A DNA stretch of 64,000 nt from Patulibacter minatonensis DSM 18081 (GCF_000519325.1 NZ_KI912613.1:340864-404863); one strand, 5' to 3'; numbered from the stretch's first letter, positions 1 to 9,341 are shown. Notes: a model not told the origin generated them from the sequence alone. Program-made: numbers and translations.

Positions 1-2929
1 CCGTGGCGCGGGCGTTGACCGCGGCGCTCGGGCCGGCGTTGTCGGCCCGCAGCGTGACGGTGGCCGTCCCGCCGACGCCGACCGCGGCGTTCGTCGAGAA
101 GGACTTCGCGATGCCGAGGTCGGCGACGGCGCCGATGGTGGTGACCGCCGTCGCGGTGTTGTTCGCCGTGTTCGGATCGGCGGTCGTCGAGTCGGCGGAC
201 GCCGTGTTCGTGACCAGGCCACCGGCCGCGGAGGTGCCGGTGATGGTGACCGTCGCCGTCGCGCCCGAGGCGAGGGACGCGCCGGTGCAGGCCACGCGGG
301 CGGTGGTCGTGTCGCAGGTCAGACTCCCGGCACCCGACGCCGCCACGTTCGTGACGTTGAAGTTCGCCGGGACCGGATCGATCAAGGTGATGTTCTGCGC
401 GGTGTCCGGGCCGTTGTTCTTCAGCGTGAGCGTGAAGTCGTACGGCGTGCCGGCAGCCGGGGAGGCCGCCGGGGCGACCTTCGTGAGGACCAGGTCGGCG
501 CTCGGCGCGACGACGAGCTGGGACGACGACGTGTTGTTCGCCGCGTTCGGGTCCGTCACCGGGCTGGAGACGGTGGCCGTGTTGGTGACGGTGCGGGGTG
601 CGCCCGAGACGGTCGCGGTGACCGTGACCGTCGCGCCCTCGCCGCTCGGGATCGTCCCGAAGGTGCAGGTGATCGCGTTCGTGCACGTGCCGCGCGTGGA
701 CGTGACGTTCGTGACCGTCAGGCCGGCCGGGACGGTGTCCTGGAGCGTCGCGGCGGTCGCTGCCGACGGGCCGTCGTTGCGGACGTCCATCGTCCACGTC
801 ACGGTGCCGCCGGCGGTCGCCGTGGCCTGCCCGAACTTCTTGACGACGTCGAGGTCGGCGCGGTTCGTGCCGGTGCCCGTCGCGGTGCCGGTGTTGTTCG
901 TCGTGTTGCTGTCGTTCCCGCCGGCCACGGTCGTCGTGTTCTGGACGGTGCCGGGCAGGTTGTCGGCCGCGGTGACGTCGACGATGATCGGCGGGTAGCC
1001 GGCCCCGGCCGCCAGCGCGTCGGAACGGGTGCAGGTGATGGTCGTGCCCGCGACGTTGCAGGTCCACCCGTTGCCGCTGGCGCCCTGGATGCTCTGGAAC
1101 GCCGCCGGGTCCACCACGTCGGTCACGGTGACCGCCGGGGGGCTGCTCGAGGGGGCGCCGCCGGAGTTCGTGACGTTCAGCGAGAAGCGGACGGGCTGGC
1201 CGGCCGTGATCGCGCCGGACGTGACCGTCTTGGAGATCTGGAGGTCGGGGGCGCGGACGAGCGTCGAGGCGATGGGCGTCGGGACGTCGGTGAATCCGAC
1301 GCCGCTGGTCGCGGCGCGGTAGCCGGCCTGCGCCTGGTTGTCGATGCGGGTGTTGTCGCCCACCCCGGCGTTCACCGTGACGTCGAAGGTCATCGTCGCC
1401 GTCTGGCCGACGGCGATCGTCCCGCCGGTCGTGCCGTTGCCGCCCGTGCCGGGCCGGAAGCGGACGGTGCGGTTCGCGGCGTCGTACTCGCCCGCGTCGG
1501 CGTCCGCCGCGTTCGTGATGGTCTGGGTCGCGCCCGGGCTCGTGATCCGCAGTGATCCGTCGACCAGCGTCGTGTTGCCCGGGAGCGGATCGTCGACGCG
1601 CATGCCGGCGGCGGCGTCGCCGCCCGTGTTCTCGTACGAGACCGTGTAGCGGAGCGTGTCGCCGGGCCGCGTGGCGCCGGTCGAGCGCGTGAGGTTCTGG
1701 ACGGTCTTCCGCGGCGTGAACTTCGGCGCGTAGAGCTCCGTCGCGAGAGTCACGACGTGGGGGGCGAAGACGTCCTGCGTCGTGCCGAGCTTGATCGACG
1801 CGCTGGTGGCGCTGTTCCCGAGCCGGCCGGTGGCGTCGAAGATGTCGGCGTCGTAGCCGAAGGTGTTGACGTAGTCCGGGGTCATGCCGCTGCGCCGGAC
1901 GCCGAGCGTGGTCTGCGTGCTGTTGAAGAAGTTGGTCGCCGGGTTCGCCGCGTCCGTGAGGTTCTGCCCGTTGAGCTGCGCGTAGTCGCCCTGGATGCCG
2001 TAGTCGCCCTCGTAGGCGATGATGCCGAGCTTCGTGTTGACCGCGCCGGTCGGGGGCGTGAGGAAGCCGGTGACGTTGATCGTCGGCTGGTTCGTCGTGT
2101 TGACGGTCTCGAAGCCGTCGAAGACCGAGAGGTTGCGCGCCGGCTCGTTCGGGTCCTTCGTGACGATCACGAGCGACCAGCCGCCGTAGGAGTCGTTCAC
2201 CGTGGCGCTCGGCGAGGACGGCGAGAAGATCGGGATGCCGCCCGCCGTGTACACGCCTCCGCCGGCCGCCTTGACGATGCTGGTGACGTCCGCGAAGCCG
2301 GCGTACCCGTTGACGTGTCCCGGAGTGCCGTTGCCCACCGGGGCACCCTGGTCGAACTGGCTCGCGGCGACCGTCTGGAACGCGCCGCCCGGAGCGCGGA
2401 GCTGGATCGTCTGCGCCACGCTCGGGTTGGTCGTACCGCTCGTCGAGCCGGCGTCCCCGCCCCAGTAGAGGCCGGCCCAGAGGACCTGGGCGCCCGTGGG
2501 GAGGTTGAAGGTGGAGCTCGAGGAGTTCGCCGTGTTGCCGGAGCCGATGCCCGCGACGTTGACCAGCTGGTTCGGGACGAGGTTGTTGTAGAGGTTGTTC
2601 GTCCCGCCCCGGCCGGCCGGCTGGCAGGGCAGGCTGCCCGTGGCCGCCGACGAGACCGACCCGTCGGCGCACGTCGACAGCGTGTTGCTGACGTACGTGA
2701 TGTCGCCGGTGTCGTTCGTCTGGAACCGGGGTGTGTTGAACGCGCGCGTCGCGGCTGATGCCTCGGCCGCGGAGACGCCCGCGATGCCCGCGACGAGGGT
2801 GGCGAGGAGCGCGAGGCGCCGGACGAGCGACCTCGAGCCTCGGGACCGGGTCGGGTCGGGATCCGCCTCGGGATCGGTGGACGGGTTGGACGGACGCATG
2901 GCCACACACCACGCACCTGGCTTCTTCAT
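1..2929 (-). CDS. Large secreted DUF11-repeat surface protein (C-terminus beyond window)
   Basis: The reading frame is open from the ATG at 2929 to the window edge, so at least 976 codons are present and the C-terminus is missing. The start follows GGAGGT (2941-2946) at 11 nt. A second in-frame ATG lies at 2899. Residues about 30-58 form a signal peptide (hydrophobic core, then AEASAA). An N-terminal domain of about 300 residues is rich in Gly, Asn, Thr and Ser. From about residue 370 come tandem DUF11/conserved-repeat Ig-like domains, each with a TPGDT-like start, a VTNxGP-like core and a TATVS-like end. Such repeats are known in surface and adhesion proteins. Function is otherwise unknown. 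The call is secure as a family; its anchoring cannot be judged without the C-terminus. Confidence 0.85.
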   Translation of the reverse strand, partial: MKKPGAWCVAMRPSNPSTDPEADPDPTRSRGSRSLVRRLALLATLVAGIAGVSAAEASAATRAFNTPRFQTNDTGDITYVSNTLSTCADGSVSSAATGSLPCQPAGRGGTNNLYNNLVPNQLVNVAGIGSGNTANSSSSTFNLPTGAQVLWAGLYWGGDAGSTSGTTNPSVAQTIQLRAPGGAFQTVAASQFDQGAPVGNGTPGHVNGYAGFADVTSIVKAAGGGVYTAGGIPIFSPSSPSATVNDSYGGWSLVIVTKDPNEPARNLSVFDGFETVNTTNQPTINVTGFLTPPTGAVNTKLGIIAYEGDYGIQGDYAQLNGQNLTDAANPATNFFNSTQTTLGVRRSGMTPDYVNTFGYDADIFDATGRLGNSATSASIKLGTTQDVFAPHVVTLATELYAPKFTPRKTVQNLTRSTGATRPGDTLRYTVSYENTGGDAAAGMRVDDPLPGNTTLVDGSLRITSPGATQTITNAADADAGEYDAANRTVRFRPGTGGNGTTGGTIAVGQTATMTFDVTVNAGVGDNTRIDNQAQAGYRAATSGVGFTDVPTPIASTLVRAPDLQISKTVTSGAITAGQPVRFSLNVTNSGGAPSSSPPAVTVTDVVDPAAFQSIQGASGNGWTCNVAGTTITCTRSDALAAGAGYPPIIVDVTAADNLPGTVQNTTTVAGGNDSNTTNNTGTATGTGTNRADLDVVKKFGQATATAGGTVTWTMDVRNDGPSAATAATLQDTVPAGLTVTNVTSTRGTCTNAITCTFGTIPSGEGATVTVTATVSGAPRTVTNTATVSSPVTDPNAANNTSSSQLVVAPSADLVLTKVAPAASPAAGTPYDFTLTLKNNGPDTAQNITLIDPVPANFNVTNVAASGAGSLTCDTTTARVACTGASLASGATATVTITGTSAAGGLVTNTASADSTTADPNTANNTATAVTTIGAVADLGIAKSFSTNAAVGVGGTATVTLRADNAGPSAAVNARAT

Positions 2930-3772
2930 GGCGGCTTTATACCTCCGGTCCACCACGATCGGGGGAGAAATTGGGATCTGTCTCGGTTCTCCGCGATCGG
3001 GAGATTTCCGGTAGGGCTTGGGTGGTCGACGTGTGACGACCCTCCGGAGCGCGTGCACCGTCGACCGCCCGGACCCGCGAGGATTCGCGGATTCCCCGTG
3101 CCCATCGGACGTTCCCCCGACAGGTGGACCATGGATCGCGACGGCGGCGCGCGCCGCGCGCCGCAACCACGACCGGGCGCGAAGGTCGTCGAACGCGGGC
3201 GTTCCGCACCTGAAACGAGACGCTGCGACCCGTCGTCGGACGCCGCGCGGACGCGGACCGGCCGGACACCCATGCTCCACGCGGGGGAGGTCGGCGGGCC
3301 CTCGGACGGACGCGTCGCCCCTCCCCGGCATGCTTGTTCCGGGGCGGACGGTGCGCCCCGAGGGCCGCACCGACCGGTCCGGCCGACCGCGACGCGGCCG
3401 ATCGCCACACCCGGGTGATACACCTTTTCACCGGGGTGATTCCGAGTCTTCGACCCCACCCATGCAGGCCCCGTGCACGGCGCGACGGCGACGGAAGGCG
3501 CGCGGCACCACCCCGCCCGCCCACACACTGAACCTCGACCTGACATTGATGCATTCGCCCCTCCGGCGCTACCGCCCACCGCGGTCTCCCGGAGCGCGGC
3601 CACGCCGTCCTCTGGAGCTCGCGTCGGCGGCGTGCCCGGAGGACGCGGACCGTGCCCGTCGCCCGCACGCCGCCCTGCTGGCGGACGTCGGCGCCGGGTC
3701 CGTCCGACCGACCCGGCGCGGGACCGGGCCCTGGCGCACCCGGGTCCTCGGCACCGAGCGGCACACGCCCCG
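2930..3772. other. 843-nt gene-free stretch with a cluster of CACC/GGTG palindromes
   Basis: I find no convincing coding sequence here. The open frames are Arg/Pro-rich antisense artefacts with no signal, domain or ribosome binding site. The only ordered signal is at 3408-3438: two 10-bp palindrome-like elements, CACCCGGGTG (3408-3417) and CACCGGGGTG (3429-3438). They start exactly 21 bp apart, with another CACC (3421-3424) between them. The DNA around them is less GC-rich than its surroundings. The nearest start codon is that of the DUF11 gene, about 480 nt away on the minus strand. A long leader, a small RNA or an unrecognised short gene are all possible. Confidence 0.5.
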
Positions 3773-6184
3773 TCAGCCCGCGGCGCGGATGGCGCTCGCG
3801 AGGCCCTGCAGGTCGTAGAGGCCGTCGACCGACGGGACCTGCTTGCCGACCTCCTGGACCAGCGCCATGATCTTCGTCGCGCCGACCCGGCCGCCGCTCG
3901 CGCCGCCGCCGCCCGGGCCGCCCTGGCCCGTGCTCGAGGCGAGGACCCAGCGGATGTTCCCGTTCTCGACCTGCTGGGCGAGCCACTCGGCGGTGACCGC
4001 GCTCTCGCTGCCGGAGAAGCCGCCGATCCCGGCGACCTCCACGGTCGACGACCCGGTGCCCGACAGGATCGAGGCCGCCGCGCTGCTCTGGCTGGAGACG
4101 CCGATCGTGCCGCCGCCCTGGGTCGCCGCGTACGTCACCGCCGCGGTGAGCTCGGTCGAGTTGCCGCCGAACATGCCGCCGCCACCCATCCCGCCGCCGG
4201 GGCCGCCGTTCGTCGCGCCACCGGTCGTCCCGGAGGAGGTGCCCGTGGACGAGGTCGTACCGGGCGGGAGCGCCGAGGCCGAGGCGCCGGACGACGTCCC
4301 GCCGGCTGCCGACGACCCCGCGGGGGAGCCGGTGGCACCCGGCATCGCCGGGGGCGTGCCCATGCTCGACGTGCCGCCGGGGCCGCCCGCGCCGCGCATG
4401 CCGCCCCGCTGACCGCCGGGACCGCCCATGCCGCGCCCGCCGCCCGGACCGCCCATCCCCATGCCGGACGACTCGGGGCCGCCCGCGGGGAAGGTGCTCG
4501 AGGTCGCGTGCCCGAGGGTCTGGACCGCCCAGGCGCCCGGGGCCGTCAGCAGCAGCGCGACGATCGCCGCCAGGACCGCGTTCCGCGCCCGGGCCCCGCC
4601 GCGGCCGACCGCGAGGGCCAGCGACGCCAGGACGCCGCCGACGATCAGGACCGGGGCGATCCACTCCATGTCCGTCGCGCTGTCGTGGAGGACCACCAGC
4701 TCGGTGGCGACGCCGGCGAGGATCAGCGCCGGGCCGAAGGCACGGAGGACGATGCGGTCGGAGGCGGCCGTCCGACGTCCGGCGGCCCGGGAGGCCGGCG
4801 CCGCGTCGCCCGTCGACGCGTGGGCGATGGCCGTCGCCGACCCCGTGATGTCGGTCCCGGCGACACGGTCGCGACCGCGACCGATCCGGACCGCCCCGGC
4901 GCCCTGGGTCGCGACCGTCCCGATGCCGGCGCCGACCATGGCGGCGACGAACGGGGCGAGCAGCGACACGTAGTACGGATGGAAGATGCCCGCGGCGCGG
5001 GAGAACGCGACGGCGGTGACGAGGAAGGCGCCGCCCATCGCCAGCAGGAAGCCGGTGCGGGCGTCCGTGCGTCGCAGGCGGGTCAGGAGCAGGAGCCCCA
5101 GGCCCGCGACGAGCGCGGTCCCGATGAGCCAGCCGGCCTGACCGCCGAGCGCGGCGTTCAGCAGGCGGAACGGTCCGGCGTCCCCGCCGAAGACGCCGCC
5201 CATGCCGCCACCGCCGCCACCCATGCCGCCGGCGTTGCCGGTCGCCGCGGTCGCCGGCCCACCGGACTGCCCGAAGAGGCGGCCCAGGCCGTTGTAGCCG
5301 AAGATCAGCGACCAGATCGAGTTGTCGTTCGTGCCCGAGATCCACGGGCGCGACCCGGCCGGGGTCAACCACATGAGCATCGGCCAGGCCAGGCCGACGA
5401 CTGCGGCGACGGCACCGAAGACACCGAGCTGGCGGACGGCCTTCAGGCGCCCCTGCGGCGCGATCCACATCCACGCGGCGACGATGCCGGGGACGATCGT
5501 CAGCGCGGCGGCCATCTTCGTCTCGAAGCCGAGGCCGATCATGAGACCGGACAGCGCGAGCCAGCGCGTCCTCCCGTCCTCGAGCGCCCGCACCAGGAAC
5601 CACAGCGCGGCGACGGAGCAGAGGATCAGCAGCGCGTCGGGGTTGTTGTGGCGCGAGATCGCGACGGCGATCGGGGTCAGGACGAGTGCGAGGCCCGCGA
5701 CGCCACCGGCGACGCGGCCGAAGACCCGGCGCGCGACGTCGTAGGTCAGGCCGACGGTCGCGACGCCCATCAGCGCCTGCGGCACGAGGTACGACCAGGT
5801 GTTGAAGCCGAACAGCCGGACCGAGAGCGCCTGGACCCAGAGGGCCAGCGGCGGCTTGTCGACCGTCTGGACGCCGGCGGCGTCGAACGAGCCGTAGACG
5901 AACGCGTGCCAGCTCGTCGACATCGACTTGACCGCGGCCGAGTAGTAGTCGTTGGCCTGGCCGTTGATGCCGAGGTTCCAGAGGTTCAGGACGCCCGCGA
6001 GGACGAGGAGCGCGAGGAGCTCGGGGCGTGCGCGCAGGGCGAGGGCGATCCGGGCGAGGCGGCCGCGGTCGGCGTCGTCGGTCGCGTGGGGGGCGGCGAC
6101 CTCGTGGTCGTCGCCCGGGGCGACGGGGTCGTGGTCGTCGCCGGATCGGCGGCGCCAGGGGAGCGGCGGTGTCTGGGTGGCCAT
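3773..6184 (-). CDS. GT39-family membrane glycosyltransferase (ArnT/PMT-like, YkcB type)
   Basis: An 803-residue polytopic protein starting at the ATG of MATQTPPLPW; the frame is open further upstream but that part looks non-coding. The cytoplasmic N-terminus is followed by about 10-12 membrane helices. The first extracytoplasmic loop has the family signature NDYYSAAVKSM...DKPPLALW, typical of lipid-linked-sugar glycosyltransferases of the PMT/ArnT fold, which use polyprenyl-phosphate sugars outside the membrane. A Gly/Met-rich insert sits mid-protein. A long Gly/Pro/Ser/Thr-rich segment (roughly residues 590-690) precedes a C-terminal globular domain. The gene follows the GT2-GtrA gene (6324-7538), which could make the lipid-linked sugar donor. 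Acceptor and sugar are unknown. Phased CCCAG repeats lie upstream (6274-6301). Confidence 0.87.
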   Translation of the reverse strand: MATQTPPLPWRRRSGDDHDPVAPGDDHEVAAPHATDDADRGRLARIALALRARPELLALLVLAGVLNLWNLGINGQANDYYSAAVKSMSTSWHAFVYGSFDAAGVQTVDKPPLALWVQALSVRLFGFNTWSYLVPQALMGVATVGLTYDVARRVFGRVAGGVAGLALVLTPIAVAISRHNNPDALLILCSVAALWFLVRALEDGRTRWLALSGLMIGLGFETKMAAALTIVPGIVAAWMWIAPQGRLKAVRQLGVFGAVAAVVGLAWPMLMWLTPAGSRPWISGTNDNSIWSLIFGYNGLGRLFGQSGGPATAATGNAGGMGGGGGGMGGVFGGDAGPFRLLNAALGGQAGWLIGTALVAGLGLLLLTRLRRTDARTGFLLAMGGAFLVTAVAFSRAAGIFHPYYVSLLAPFVAAMVGAGIGTVATQGAGAVRIGRGRDRVAGTDITGSATAIAHASTGDAAPASRAAGRRTAASDRIVLRAFGPALILAGVATELVVLHDSATDMEWIAPVLIVGGVLASLALAVGRGGARARNAVLAAIVALLLTAPGAWAVQTLGHATSSTFPAGGPESSGMGMGGPGGGRGMGGPGGQRGGMRGAGGPGGTSSMGTPPAMPGATGSPAGSSAAGGTSSGASASALPPGTTSSTGTSSGTTGGATNGGPGGGMGGGGMFGGNSTELTAAVTYAATQGGGTIGVSSQSSAAASILSGTGSSTVEVAGIGGFSGSESAVTAEWLAQQVENGNIRWVLASSTGQGGPGGGGASGGRVGATKIMALVQEVGKQVPSVDGLYDLQGLASAIRAAG

Positions 6185-6273
6185 GAAGAGGTCTCGGGGT
6201 GGGGTTCGGAGGCGATGGGTCGGGGTGCGGCCCGATGTCGTGCGGTCACGATCGCCGGGGGACGCGGGAGCGC

Positions 6274-6301
6274 CCTGGGTGCGTCCAGGGCGATCGCTGG
6301 G
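6274..6301 (-). promoter_or_regulatory. Three 11-bp-phased CCCAGG-like direct repeats upstream of the GT39 gene
   Basis: On the plus strand CCTGGG (6274), CCAGGG (6285) and GCTGGG (6296) start exactly 11 bp apart. In gene orientation they read CCCAGC-N5-CCCTGG-N5-CCCAGG, ending about 90 nt before the ATG. The first two also form an 8-bp inverted repeat (CGCCCTGG/CCAGGGCG, 6271-6292). The same arrangement occurs before the genes at 7538, 14631, 26530 and 51629. Phased direct repeats of this kind are typical of OmpR/PhoP-family response regulators; which regulator binds is unknown. Confidence 0.5.
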
Positions 6302-6323
6302 AGGCGCGGCGCGCCCCCGCGGG

Positions 6324-7538
6324 TCAGCGGCCGGCGCGCTCGGCGACCGGTGCGACGGGGGGCCGGCGGGGGCCGGCCGTCGCCGCGTCCTGCGGTGCCG
6401 GACGCCCGAAGACCCAGAACCGCAGCGCGAGGTACCGCGAGACGGTCGCCAGGACGCCGGCGGCGACGAGGACGGCGAGCTCGACGGCGTGCCCGGGGGC
6501 CCGGTCGACGAGGTGCAGGACGCCCAGGGCACCGCTGGTCAGGAGCACCGTCAGGACGAAGACGGCGCCGCCCTGCGCGTGGTGCTTGACGAGGTTCTCG
6601 CGACCCTTCACGCGGAAGGACCAGCGGCGGTTGGCCTGGGTGTTGCCGACCGCGGTGATCGCGAGGGCCGCGATGTTCGCGACGGCGGCGCCGAGCTCCG
6701 GGCGCAGGACGAGGTAGAGGATCGCGTAGGCGATCGTGGAGACGACGCCGATCGCGAGGAAGCGCACGACCATCGATCCCGCCCACCCCGCGGCCAGGAG
6801 CCGCGCGACGCCCTTGAGGTCGTCGGTCGCGGTGCGGACGATGTCGACGGAGGAGTCGGGGTCGTCGATCCAGTCGACCGGGACCTCGTGGATCCGCAGG
6901 CCGTCGCGCTGGGCGAGGACCAGGAGCTCGGTGTCGAAGAACCACGCCTGGTCCTGGACCTGCGGCAGCAGCTGCTGCGCGGCGTCGCGGCGGATCGCCT
7001 TGAAGCCGCACTGGGCGTCGGAGAACCGGGCCTGCAGCGACATGCGCAGGATCTGGTTGTAGGCGCGGGAGATGAATTCGCGCTTCGGACCGCGGACGAC
7101 GTTGGAGTCCCGCGCCAGGCGCGTGCCGATCGCCAGGTCGCTGTGGCCGGAGATCAGCGGGGCGACCAGGGGCAGCAGCGCGTTGAGGTCCGTCGAGAGG
7201 TCGACGTCCATGTAGCAGAGGACGTCGGCGTCGCTCGAGGACCAGGCGGCGCGCAGCGCGCGGCCCCGGCCCTTCTCGGCGAGGTCGAGCAGCTCGACGC
7301 CCGGGAGGTCGTCGGCCAATGCGCGGGCGACCGCGGCGGTGGCGTCGGTCGACGCGTTGTTCGCCACGACGATCCGCCACGGGAACGGGAACGCGGTGCT
7401 CAGGTGCTCGTGGAGCCGGCGGATCGAGCCCGGCAGCGCCGCGGCCTCGTTGTGGACGGGGACGACGATCTCGACGGCCGGGGGCGTGGCCGGCACGAGA
7501 CCGTCGCGGCGGGCGGCGGGGAGGGTCGCGGAGGTCAT
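6324..7538 (-). CDS. GT2 glycosyltransferase fused to GtrA membrane domain
   Basis: A 404-residue protein. Residues about 20-245 are a GT-A fold of the dolichyl/polyprenyl-phosphate sugar synthase type: EIVVPVHNEA, then the metal/nucleotide site YMDVDLSTD near residue 113, and QCGFKAIRR near 180. Residues about 255-375 form a four-helix GtrA domain (FLAIGVVSTIAYAILY...NRRWSFRVKG...RYLALRFWVFG). Such proteins make lipid-linked sugars on the cytoplasmic face and help move them across. Together with the downstream GT39 enzyme at 3773 this gives a plausible two-step surface glycosylation pathway (inference). Repeats CCCAGG-N5-CTCAGG-N5-CCCAGT lie 33-60 nt upstream of the ATG. Confidence 0.9.
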   Translation of the reverse strand: MTSATLPAARRDGLVPATPPAVEIVVPVHNEAAALPGSIRRLHEHLSTAFPFPWRIVVANNASTDATAAVARALADDLPGVELLDLAEKGRGRALRAAWSSSDADVLCYMDVDLSTDLNALLPLVAPLISGHSDLAIGTRLARDSNVVRGPKREFISRAYNQILRMSLQARFSDAQCGFKAIRRDAAQQLLPQVQDQAWFFDTELLVLAQRDGLRIHEVPVDWIDDPDSSVDIVRTATDDLKGVARLLAAGWAGSMVVRFLAIGVVSTIAYAILYLVLRPELGAAVANIAALAITAVGNTQANRRWSFRVKGRENLVKHHAQGGAVFVLTVLLTSGALGVLHLVDRAPGHAVELAVLVAAGVLATVSRYLALRFWVFGRPAPQDAATAGPRRPPVAPVAERAGR

Positions 7539-7570
7539 GCAGCCAGGGTGCGCCCGGCCCGCGTGAGCGG

Positions 7571-7619
7571 ACTGGGGCGACCCTGAGCGGAACCTGGGAC
7601 CGTCGAAGAGCCGGCGAAG
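7571..7619 (-). promoter_or_regulatory. Phased direct repeats upstream of the GT2-GtrA gene
   Basis: ACTGGG (7571), CCTGAG (7582) and CCTGGG (7593) start exactly 11 bp apart on the plus strand. They read CCCAGG-N5-CTCAGG-N5-CCCAGT towards the gene. Just upstream, CGAAG occurs at 7604 and 7615, again 11 bp apart but shifted by one base from the first register. A response-regulator box is the simplest reading. Confidence 0.5.
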
Positions 7620-7634
7620 AGCCCGGCCCGTGAT

Positions 7635-7649
7635 CCGGCCGCGGGCCGG
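7635..7649 (-). terminator. Small hairpin after the coiled-coil gene
   Basis: CCGGCC (7635-7640), GCG, GGCCGG (7644-7649) can form a 6-bp GC stem 10 nt past the stop of the gene ending at 7659. No T-tract follows, so the call is weak. Confidence 0.3.
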
Positions 7650-7658
7650 TCCGGCGCT

Positions 7659-8279
7659 CTACGGCGTGGTGAGCGTGCCGTCCGGCGGGGTGGTCGTGTC
7701 CGTCCCGCCGTCGGTCGACGTTCCGCCCTGGCTCTGCAGCTGCGAGACCTGGTCCTCGAGGTCGGAGACCTTCGACTTCAGGTCGTCGATGGCGCCCGAC
7801 TGGTCCGAGGACCCGGAGTCGGTGCTCGACGCCTTCTTCACGTCGCCCTCCAACTGGTCGACCTCGTCGGACAGCGAGGAGACGCTGCTCTTCGTCGCCC
7901 GGTCGCCGAGGCGGTCCTCGAGCTTCGTCACGCGGCTGCGCAGCGCGGCCGGCGTGCTGCCGCCGGTGCCCTCGTCGTCGCTCCCGCCCGTCGCCAGCGC
8001 CACGCCGGCGACGACGAGCGCGAGGACCGCCACGAGCGCCATCGCGGTGAGGAGGTTCCGGGTCGTGCGGAGCCGCTCCTCGAGCGTGGTCAGGCGGTGC
8101 TCGTCGGCGTCGCGCCCGCCGGGGCCGCCGAAGTCGCCGCCCCCGCCGCCGCCGCCGTAGTCGCCACCGCCGCCGTAGCCCCCGGGAGGACCCCCGCCGG
8201 CCGGACGGACGGGCTCCCTCGGCCGCGCCGGCACGGGCTCGCGCGGCAGTTGACGCGTGGGCGACTCGTCGTAGCTCAT
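7659..8279 (-). CDS. Single-pass membrane protein with extracytoplasmic coiled coil
   Basis: A 206-residue protein I cannot assign to a named family. The N-terminus (1-55) is Pro/Gly/Arg-rich with a YGGGGDYGGGGGGG stretch and is probably cytoplasmic. One membrane helix lies at about residues 77-97 (LLTAMALVAVLALVVAGVAL). It is followed by heptad-like sequence (about 110-185: LRSRVTKLEDRL, VDQLEGDVKK, IDDLKSKVSDLEDQVSQL) predicted to form a coiled coil outside. The tail is Thr/Gly-rich. The design resembles envelope-spanning scaffold proteins, but no partner is visible. The next minus-strand gene upstream (8332-9207) is separated by a strong hairpin, so this is probably its own transcript. Confidence 0.75.
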   Translation of the reverse strand: MSYDESPTRQLPREPVPARPREPVRPAGGGPPGGYGGGGDYGGGGGGGDFGGPGGRDADEHRLTTLEERLRTTRNLLTAMALVAVLALVVAGVALATGGSDDEGTGGSTPAALRSRVTKLEDRLGDRATKSSVSSLSDEVDQLEGDVKKASSTDSGSSDQSGAIDDLKSKVSDLEDQVSQLQSQGGTSTDGGTDTTTPPDGTLTTP

Positions 8280-8304
8280 GCGGACGCCTTTACCCGTCCG
8301 GGCG

Positions 8305-8330
8305 GGGCGGCCACCGCGCGGTGGCCGCCC
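8305..8330. terminator. Perfect 13-bp GC palindrome, probable terminator
   Basis: Positions 8305-8317 and 8318-8330 are exact inverted repeats (GGGCGGCCACCGC and its complement). In RNA this gives about an 11-bp stem with a 4-nt loop. It lies directly after the stop codon at 8332 of the minus-strand secreted protein gene and before the start of the next minus-strand gene at 8279. Confidence 0.6.
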
Positions 8331-8331
8331 G

Positions 8332-9207
8332 TCAGCCGCCGGGGGTGCCGACCGCGAGGCTGCCGCCGCTGACGATCAGGGGCGTCGGCCCGCCGTGGCC
8401 GCAGCCCACCGTGGGGGCGAGCGCCACCGGGACCGGCGAGAAGCTGAAGTGCCCGAGGCCGCCGTCGGCGTCGCCGTCGACCGTGATCAGGACGCCGCCG
8501 AAGAGCGCGGCGACCGGGGCCGGCGAGGAGTCCTTCAGCGGGTAGTAGATCGTCGCCTGGTCGCCCGCGGCGTCCAGGCACGTCACCGGGCCCTTGAACT
8601 CGAACGGCACGAGGCCGCCGACGCCGATGATCGACGCCAGGGACCCGGTGGCCTTGAACTCACCGGAGACGACGCCGGCCGCGGTCCGCTTCGCGTCGAC
8701 GGAGAACCCGATCGGCCCGGACTCCAGCGTGCCCTTCAGCGTCTGCGACCCGTCGGTGGTCCGCACCGCGTGGATGCCCCGGACGGTGTCGGCCGGAGCG
8801 GACGGACCGGTCGGGGCCGCGGTGGTCGGTCCGACGACCCGCACGTAGGTGCTGCGGCCGCCCAGCGTCACGCGGTAGTCCCCGGCGGCCGAGGTGCCGA
8901 GCTTCCGGCTGGTGGCGACCTTCCGGCGGACCGTCGTCCCGAAGCGCCCGTCGCGGCAGGTCGAGATCCGCAGCGTGACGGCCTTCCTCGACCGCCGGCT
9001 CGCGCCCGTGCGGACGAGCCGCAGCCGGACCGTCGCGCCGCGGGCGACGGTGATCGCGCGGCGCTGGACCCCGCAGACGGTCGTGGCGGCGGCGGTGCCA
9101 CCCGACGCCTTCACGGTCGTCGCGGCCCCCGCCGGCGGCGCGACCGCGGCGAGCGTCCCGGTCGCGATGAGGATGCCGGCGACGCCCGTACGGCGCATGG
9201 AGCCCAT
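8332..9207 (-). CDS. Secreted protein of unknown function
   Basis: A 291-residue protein if translated from the ATG at 9207, which is preceded by GGTGGG; an ATG at 9198 is also possible. Residues 4-26 form a signal peptide (MRRTGVAGILIATGTLAAVAPPAGA). The mature N-terminal half is basic, Thr-rich and beta-like (VKASGGT...VRLRLVRTG...). The C-terminal half (about 150-290) resembles a compact beta domain with AADGSQTLKG-like and FEFKGPVTCL segments. Cysteine pairs (C near 44 and 80, then near 210 and 270) suggest disulfides. I do not recognise a catalytic motif or family. It is divergent from the MBL-fold gene at 9342. Confidence 0.7.
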   Translation of the reverse strand: MGSMRRTGVAGILIATGTLAAVAPPAGAATTVKASGGTAAATTVCGVQRRAITVARGATVRLRLVRTGASRRSRKAVTLRISTCRDGRFGTTVRRKVATSRKLGTSAAGDYRVTLGGRSTYVRVVGPTTAAPTGPSAPADTVRGIHAVRTTDGSQTLKGTLESGPIGFSVDAKRTAAGVVSGEFKATGSLASIIGVGGLVPFEFKGPVTCLDAAGDQATIYYPLKDSSPAPVAALFGGVLITVDGDADGGLGHFSFSPVPVALAPTVGCGHGGPTPLIVSGGSLAVGTPGG

Positions 9208-9341
9208 GACCCACCATACGTCCGGCAGCCCCGACCGGACGCCCATCACACAAGGGCGTCGCCTCGAGAAACCTCCCGCGGCGCCCGTGGGCCGGATACC
9301 GTACGCCCCCGAACGGAATTGCAGCCCGAGGAGTGCATCGC

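Noticed and set aside
3473-6589. A 1038-codon open frame on the plus strand opposite the GT39 gene
   Set aside because: It is an Arg/Ala/Gly/Asp-rich shadow of the minus-strand membrane protein, common in GC-rich DNA; no domain, signal or ribosome binding site supports it.
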